Shown in pieces: positions 46,437 through 50,103 of a DNA stretch of 50,103 bases. Made by a program: the position numbers and the translations under genes. The DNA comes from a virus. Every line of letters starts with the position of its first letter. Position 1 is the first letter of the stretch. The stretch lies in IMG/VR virus record IMGVR_UViG_3300000956_000071, positions 1 through 50,103 of that record. One strand, 5' to 3'. A model generated the notes under the pieces. That model was not told where the DNA came from. It did no database searches and worked only from the letters and a program-made list of their open reading frames with translations.

Positions 46437-47341
46437 CAGACCTCCTTAACGGTCAACGTCTCTCGAATTCGCTTGGCGATGGTGGCGAACGGAACACCCT
46501 TGTCGTTCAGCTGCACCACCGAAATCAACTCTCGTCCATCCCGGAGGTAGGGGTCATACTCTTCCTCGTCCCCTTCCCAGGTGTCCGTGTCCATCTTGTC
46601 AACAAGAATGGTGTCACCAGCAGCGTTTCCGTTGACAAACGTCCGGGGGATACCCAGGAACTCCGTCACGGAAGGCGGCATCAACAGGGTGAACCTGGTC
46701 CCACACGCATCGATGTACGTACGTGAGGAGCGATTCTCCTCCCTATCAACCAGCCTGACACCACACTCAGGACCAAGCACAGCCGTAGCCACCCCAAGGC
46801 AGCACATAGCGTTGGTAGACCTCTCGTGGAGCCGGTGAGTACCCTGCTTGTACTGCCCCGACTCAAGGGCGCTAAGGAACTTGTCCAGGGCTTCCGTGTT
46901 CACACCCTCAACATAAGGCAACCGGAACTCCGCCTCGAATGCATCTGCGATTTCCGCGAAGCTCTTGCCCAGGCTGTCGTTCCACCCAATTGCAGTGTGG
47001 ACACGCTTGTCATCGTCATTGTTGTCGAAACCCTGCTTGAAGAACGGAACATCACACGAAGTCTCACCATGAACCCTGTGAGACTTCGGAAGGCCAATCC
47101 AGTCAGCCACCCTCAGGGACAGGGCACCCGAACTGGTGTCGTAGAAGATGCCACCGTAATCCAGCTCCTTCCTCTCCACCGCGCCCGCCTCACTGGCCAG
47201 GTTGGACACCACGCCGAGACAGCAGAAAGAGCCGTCACGCGATTCCAGCTTGTGATGACCCTGCTTGTAATCCCCACTCCGCAGTGCGGTCAGGAAAGCA
47301 TCGAAGTTCTCTTCGTTGATACCAGCAATGTACTTGGACAT
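46436..47341 (-). CDS. Conserved phage protein with internal duplication, 301 residues
   Basis: Two copies of one domain: residues about 8-150 (FDAFLTALRSGDYKQGHHKL; FCCLGVVSNL; NDSLGKSFAEIADAFE) and 160-300 (LDKFLSALESGQYKQGTHRL; MCCLGVATAVLG; LNDKGVPFATIAKRI). The single-domain family is very common in phages and of unknown function. ATG after AGGAGAACTG. Duplication fused in tandem is visible by eye. Confidence 0.8.
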   Translation of the reverse strand: MSKYIAGINEENFDAFLTALRSGDYKQGHHKLESRDGSFCCLGVVSNLASEAGAVERKELDYGGIFYDTSSGALSLRVADWIGLPKSHRVHGETSCDVPFFKQGFDNNDDDKRVHTAIGWNDSLGKSFAEIADAFEAEFRLPYVEGVNTEALDKFLSALESGQYKQGTHRLHERSTNAMCCLGVATAVLGPECGVRLVDREENRSSRTYIDACGTRFTLLMPPSVTEFLGIPRTFVNGNAAGDTILVDKMDTDTWEGDEEEYDPYLRDGRELISVVQLNDKGVPFATIAKRIRETLTVKEV

Positions 47342-47345
47342 GAAA

Positions 47346-47579
47346 TCAGTTCTCCTTCTGATTTTTGATAGCCGTTTGTAGTTGAATTCTGCGGTTGATC
47401 AGTGCGGTGAACCCGCGATGAAAGTAACGCTCATTCCTCCAATAAGAGGAACGCAGGAACCACGAGAAGGGATGATCCCTCTTGATCTGCGCCATGTTCT
47501 CCTTGTAGCACTGGTTGGCAGCGTCCCAGATTAGGATCGCCTTCTGAAGCCTTTCCACATTGATCTGAGCAGCTGTCAA
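47346..47579 (-). CDS. Hypothetical protein, 77 residues
   Basis: Helical and basic (RLQKAILIWDAANQCYKENM; YFHRGFTALINRRIQLQTAI). TTG start overlaps the upstream TGA, with GAGGTG ahead. No family recognised. Confidence 0.62.
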   Translation of the reverse strand: MTAAQINVERLQKAILIWDAANQCYKENMAQIKRDHPFSWFLRSSYWRNERYFHRGFTALINRRIQLQTAIKNQKEN

Positions 47580-47761
47580 GACACCTCACCCATCAATTCT
47601 TTCAGGTTGTTGATTGTGGTGGAGAGGTCGATCCCACGCTGCATGCCCAGAGTAGTGAGTATGTTGATCACATCCTCCCCATAAACGTAAGGGCCCCCCG
47701 GAAAATTGTCGAACTCCTCAACATTTACCACCCGTACACGCACGTTAATCGTGTTTCCCAC
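47576..47761 (-). CDS. Hypothetical protein, 61 residues
   Basis: N-terminal beta strand NTINVRVRVVNVEEF, then helical (VINILTTLGMQRGIDLSTTI). GTG start after AAGGAGG, overlapping the nuclease TAG. Function unknown. Confidence 0.64.
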   Translation of the reverse strand: MGNTINVRVRVVNVEEFDNFPGGPYVYGEDVINILTTLGMQRGIDLSTTINNLKELMGEVS

Positions 47762-48531
47762 TATGCCTCCTTAAAGACACATGAATCCCTGACAGGACAC
47801 CTAGGGCACACATCAGGGTCAGGAGCGGGATCGAACCTTTCAGCCTTGACGTTCTCGTCAAGCTCACCATATACGTCAGCAAGCCTTTGAACAGACCAGT
47901 CGGAAAGATCGTACGGCCTTGTGGGCTTCCCCAGTTTGGCCATCCAATACCGTCCTGTGGTGAAAGGAATGTCCCACTCTAGGTTGAGGACTCCAGCGTA
48001 CGTGGCGAGCTGTTCTGGGCCGCCAGGCGTAGCGCCAGTCTTGTAGTCATCGGGTTTTCCCTCGATAACAACGTCGATATAGCCAACCACCTCAACCGAT
48101 CCAAACTTAACCCGGAACTCTTTCTCGATCCATTGGTTACCAGAAGGATCTGTCCACGGAATGTGATCAGGGTGCTCCCTGATGTATTTGAAGAATCCGT
48201 CAAGCTGGTCTTGCCCAACCTGCATTCTCCTTGGGATGTCTCGCAGAGCATTGTATGGACCTGATCGTTCCCACACTGCCGGGTTGGGTGACTCCTTCAA
48301 CTCTTCGTTGATCTGGGCCCTATATGCCTCTCTGAAGTGCTCTTTGACTTCCTCAGGTGTCATCACCCTGCCAGACTTCTCGAAGACCTCTACAGCGCTG
48401 TGAAAGGCCGTTCCGTGGGCAAGCCAGGGTGCCGGACGCTTCCACACTCGTTCCCGCCGAGACAGGAAGTAGGCATGCGGACACCTCGTGTATTCGTTGA
48501 GCTGGGATGGGCTTCTGTACTCGTCAGTCAC
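47761..48531 (-). CDS. Cas4/RecB-family exonuclease
   Basis: A 256-residue PD-(D/E)xK nuclease. SPSQLNEYTRCPHAYFL at 7-23 holds the first Fe-S Cys17; VVGYIDVVIEGKPDDYKTG carries the catalytic Asp, Asp and Lys; CPRCPVRDSC at the end holds the remaining three Cys for an iron-sulphur cluster. Free-standing Cas4-like nucleases in actinophages take part in recombination or end processing. No CRISPR array is near. GTG start. Confidence 0.88.
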   Translation of the reverse strand: MTDEYRSPSQLNEYTRCPHAYFLSRRERVWKRPAPWLAHGTAFHSAVEVFEKSGRVMTPEEVKEHFREAYRAQINEELKESPNPAVWERSGPYNALRDIPRRMQVGQDQLDGFFKYIREHPDHIPWTDPSGNQWIEKEFRVKFGSVEVVGYIDVVIEGKPDDYKTGATPGGPEQLATYAGVLNLEWDIPFTTGRYWMAKLGKPTRPYDLSDWSVQRLADVYGELDENVKAERFDPAPDPDVCPRCPVRDSCVFKEA

Positions 48532-48667
48532 CGTCCCACCACCTAGTTTTCTTCACCCGGAGCCGTTGACACTTCTCACATCGCCTGTATTGCTCTTTGG
48601 GTGGGTAAGTATCCCATCTCTGAGGGATATCAACCCAGTCTTCCCACTTGTGCCAGCACCACATCAT
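48524..48667 (-). CDS. Trp-rich zinc-knuckle protein, 47 residues
   Basis: ATGATG overlaps the upstream TGA. Contains WCWHKWEDWVDIPQRWDTYP and then YRRCEKCQRLRVKK: one CxxC with basic tail, and eight Trp. Its TGA lies inside the nuclease start. Function unknown. Confidence 0.62.
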   Translation of the reverse strand: MMWCWHKWEDWVDIPQRWDTYPPKEQYRRCEKCQRLRVKKTRWWDGD

Positions 48668-48846
48668 CCGTCGTACATCCCCTCTCGTTCGAGTTCTCGG
48701 AAGAGCGCACGAAAGGTTTCACAGTCCCACTCCAGGAAGCCATCGTTGTGGATGACAATGCTACCAGTGCTTGTATTGTACTCGATGTGGCAATCCCCAA
48801 AGTGTGTCTTTGCTACCTTCCACCCTTCGGACTCCTTTCCGTACAC
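48664..48846 (-). CDS. Hypothetical protein, 60 residues
   Basis: GTG after GGAGG. THFGDCHIEYNTSTGSIVIH forms a beta hairpin pattern, followed by a helix FRALFRELEREGMYDG. Overlaps neighbours at both ends. Unrecognised. Confidence 0.62.
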   Translation of the reverse strand: MYGKESEGWKVAKTHFGDCHIEYNTSTGSIVIHNDGFLEWDCETFRALFRELEREGMYDG

Positions 48847-49130
48847 TAAAGCCTCCTCGATACTGCTACAGCGCAGTTGTGTTGGTAGGAAGGACAGTGC
48901 ACGTGAAGTTCGAAAGTCCGGACGATCGCACGACCATACATCATGCTGTCGTCAAGCATCTCGAACCTTTCCACCGAATAACACTTGCCCTTCAATTCAT
49001 TCCACACACCCTCCAATTGGGGATGATGGTCTTTGACGATAGGAGAGTTACGGACCCCGATCTCCGTAGCAGTCCTGTACGCATACACAAGACATTCCTC
49101 ATGTGCAATTACTCTTGCGCTATCGTCCAC
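48846..49130 (-). CDS. Hypothetical protein, up to 94 residues
   Basis: GTG 49130 gives the longest frame, but no clear ribosome site lies upstream, so the start is uncertain. Includes PQLEGVWNELKGKCYSVERF and a Cys/His-containing end (HVHCPSYQHNC). TAG overlaps the next GTG. Confidence 0.5.
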   Translation of the reverse strand: MDDSARVIAHEECLVYAYRTATEIGVRNSPIVKDHHPQLEGVWNELKGKCYSVERFEMLDDSMMYGRAIVRTFELHVHCPSYQHNCAVAVSRRL

Positions 49131-49154
49131 GCGGCGGTCCCCTCAGATAAGAGA

Positions 49155-49178
49155 GAACCCCGGATTTCTCCGGGGTTC
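49155..49178 (-). terminator. Terminator downstream of the HTH gene
   Basis: GAACCCCGGA (49155-49164) pairs perfectly with TCCGGGGTTC (49169-49178) around TTTC. On the leftward transcript it is followed by TCTCTTATC, a weak T-rich tail. It separates the HTH/Lsr2 genes from the rest of the leftward arm. Confidence 0.8.
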
Positions 49179-49194
49179 CCGTCGAGATTGTGTA

Positions 49195-49701
49195 TCAGGG
49201 AATGTCTGGGGGCATGGCAAACATAACCCAGGACAGATCGGTCATGGACACGTGCCGGTTCACACGAATCACCAGGTCTCCATCCGAGTCACTACGTTCA
49301 ACAAACTTCCATCCTCCCGTGTTGCTGTCAGAGTTCGGCGGGATGGTCGGGTCGTACTCAACAACCACCCCATCCCTTTCCAGTCGGTTGTAGAACCACC
49401 TTAGACGCTGAAGCTTGTACTCAGCCATCCCCTTCCCACCAGTAGCCATGTACTCCAGGTGGTCTCTTAATCGCTTGTACGGGCTGCACTGCACGAACCT
49501 GTAGGGCACTACCATTGGCCATGCATCCTTAGCGACTTCCCGTGGGGTGCGCAAGTGGGTGGCGTGCTTGTTCTTGAATCGTGACACCGTCTGAGGCGTC
49601 AACCTCACCACACCTGCGATCTGGGAGTCGTTCAGGCCCCGTGACCTCAGGCTTTGGTACAGATCGAGCGTCAACGGCGTTTGACCCCTAACCTTTCCCA
49701 T
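49195..49701 (-). CDS. Helix-turn-helix DNA-binding protein
   Basis: A 168-residue protein. Residues 10-48 (LTLDLYQSLRSRGLNDSQIA, GVVRLTPQTVSRFKNKH) form an HTH of the Cro/MerR-like scanning type, with TPQTVSRF the recognition helix. The remainder is a mixed domain with SPYKRLRDHLEYM. A transcription regulator is likely. It lies between its own terminator and the Lsr2-like gene. ATG follows AAGGAG. Confidence 0.75.
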   Translation of the reverse strand: MGKVRGQTPLTLDLYQSLRSRGLNDSQIAGVVRLTPQTVSRFKNKHATHLRTPREVAKDAWPMVVPYRFVQCSPYKRLRDHLEYMATGGKGMAEYKLQRLRWFYNRLERDGVVVEYDPTIPPNSDSNTGGWKFVERSDSDGDLVIRVNRHVSMTDLSWVMFAMPPDIP

Positions 49702-49743
49702 TGTCTTTGGTCTCCTTACTTATCGGATGGAAGGGCGTGGGTG

Positions 49744-50103
49744 TTACACCTTGGGAGCGGCAGGCTTCCGCGTACGAGTCGTCTTGACGACCTTGGCCGG
49801 GTCCTCCGGTTCCTTGAACGCCAGAATGGTTGCCATTTCCTGCGTCGCAGGGGTCTTGACCTTCGTGGTGGTCTTGCGTGCCGCAGCCGTCTTCCTGGGG
49901 GCCTTTGCGGGCACCTCCTGAACGGGCTCGGGCTTCTCCTCCTTGACCTCCTCGACCACCTTCACGGACTCCTGTGAACGCTGCTCCCAGATCTTCACCA
50001 GGTTGGCTGGAACACGTCCACGATCCTTGACGTCGTGGCCAGCCGCACGCAACCACTCACGCATTTCCTGCGTCTTGCCGACCACCGGAGTGGAGGACTT
50101 CTT
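49744..50103 (-). CDS. Lsr2-like DNA-bridging protein, truncated at the window edge
   Basis: The frame is open to the right edge, so the N terminus (probably with the Lsr2 dimerisation domain) lies outside. MREWLRAAGHDVKDRGRVPA closely follows the Lsr2 C-terminal DNA-binding motif (REWARxNGxxVxxRGRIPA), where the RGR binds the AT-rich minor groove. After it a Glu/Val/Lys-rich linker and a basic AAARKTTTKV tail extend about 75 residues beyond normal Lsr2. Phage Lsr2 may silence phage genes or compete with host Lsr2. A GTG at 50085 is an internal alternative. Confidence 0.85.
   Translation of the reverse strand, partial: KKSSTPVVGKTQEMREWLRAAGHDVKDRGRVPANLVKIWEQRSQESVKVVEEVKEEKPEPVQEVPAKAPRKTAAARKTTTKVKTPATQEMATILAFKEPEDPAKVVKTTRTRKPAAPKV

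Noticed and set aside
47761-48531. CRISPR adaptation context for the Cas4-like gene
   Set aside because: No repeat-spacer array or other cas gene is visible; free-standing Cas4-like nucleases are common in actinophages.
48570-48600. TTGACA-like promoter on the forward strand
   Set aside because: It lies inside leftward coding sequence and no forward gene follows; the -10 match is poor.
1-50103. Integrase, attachment site or immunity repressor indicating lysogeny
   Set aside because: No tyrosine or serine recombinase and no divergent repressor/Cro pair were seen; the HTH protein at 49195 alone is not sufficient.

Overview
The window is part of the genome of a tailed siphovirus (long non-contractile tail) that infects an actinobacterium. 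Lines of evidence: a head and tail module in HK97 order; an Lsr2-type DNA-binding protein at the right edge; an Rv2179c-type exoribonuclease; an adenosylcobalamin-dependent ribonucleotide reductase; an amidase lysin of the actinophage type; and frequent GTG/TTG starts with strong GGAGG sites. Host genus cannot be fixed from the sequence. No integrase, excisionase or recognisable lysogeny switch is present, so a lytic life style is the simpler reading.

Layout. (1) 1-456: non-coding, with a series of hairpins. (2) 457-2144, rightward: HNH endonuclease, small terminase, amidase endolysin and a 20-residue Cys-rich peptide. (3) 2145-4287: 17 tRNA genes, interrupted near the end by three tiny CxxC ORFs. 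(4) 4288-22043, rightward virion module: tail fibre-like protein, large terminase, portal, MuF-like protein, scaffold, major capsid protein, a GT4 glycosyltransferase, an AT-hook peptide, an Acb2/Tad1-like anti-defence protein, head-tail connectors, major tail protein, frameshifted chaperone pair, a 769-residue tape measure, minor tail proteins, two membrane proteins (holin) and a 12-residue basic peptide. (5) 22077-22102: a strong bidirectional terminator between the convergent arms. (6) 22115-50103, leftward: replication, nucleotide metabolism, RNA repair and many small genes, mostly coupled by 1-8 base start/stop overlaps.

The leftward arm encodes a DNA polymerase I, a two-gene primase, a DnaB-like ATPase, a Cas4-like nuclease, an endonuclease VII-like protein, a dCMP deaminase and a class II RNR, so DNA synthesis is fairly autonomous. 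It also carries a polynucleotide kinase-phosphatase, two different RNA ligases, a nucleotidyltransferase and exoribonucleases. With the 17 tRNAs these suggest that protecting, repairing or replacing tRNA is a central task of this phage.

The most unusual trait is a large set of very short (17-51 residue) Cys-rich, probably zinc-binding ORFs, too small for standard gene length cut-offs. I found about sixteen by reading the gaps; they are translationally coupled, some are paralogous, and four lie in direct succession at 27184-27618. The second notable item is the Acb2/Tad1-like cyclic-nucleotide sponge hidden inside the head-tail gene block.
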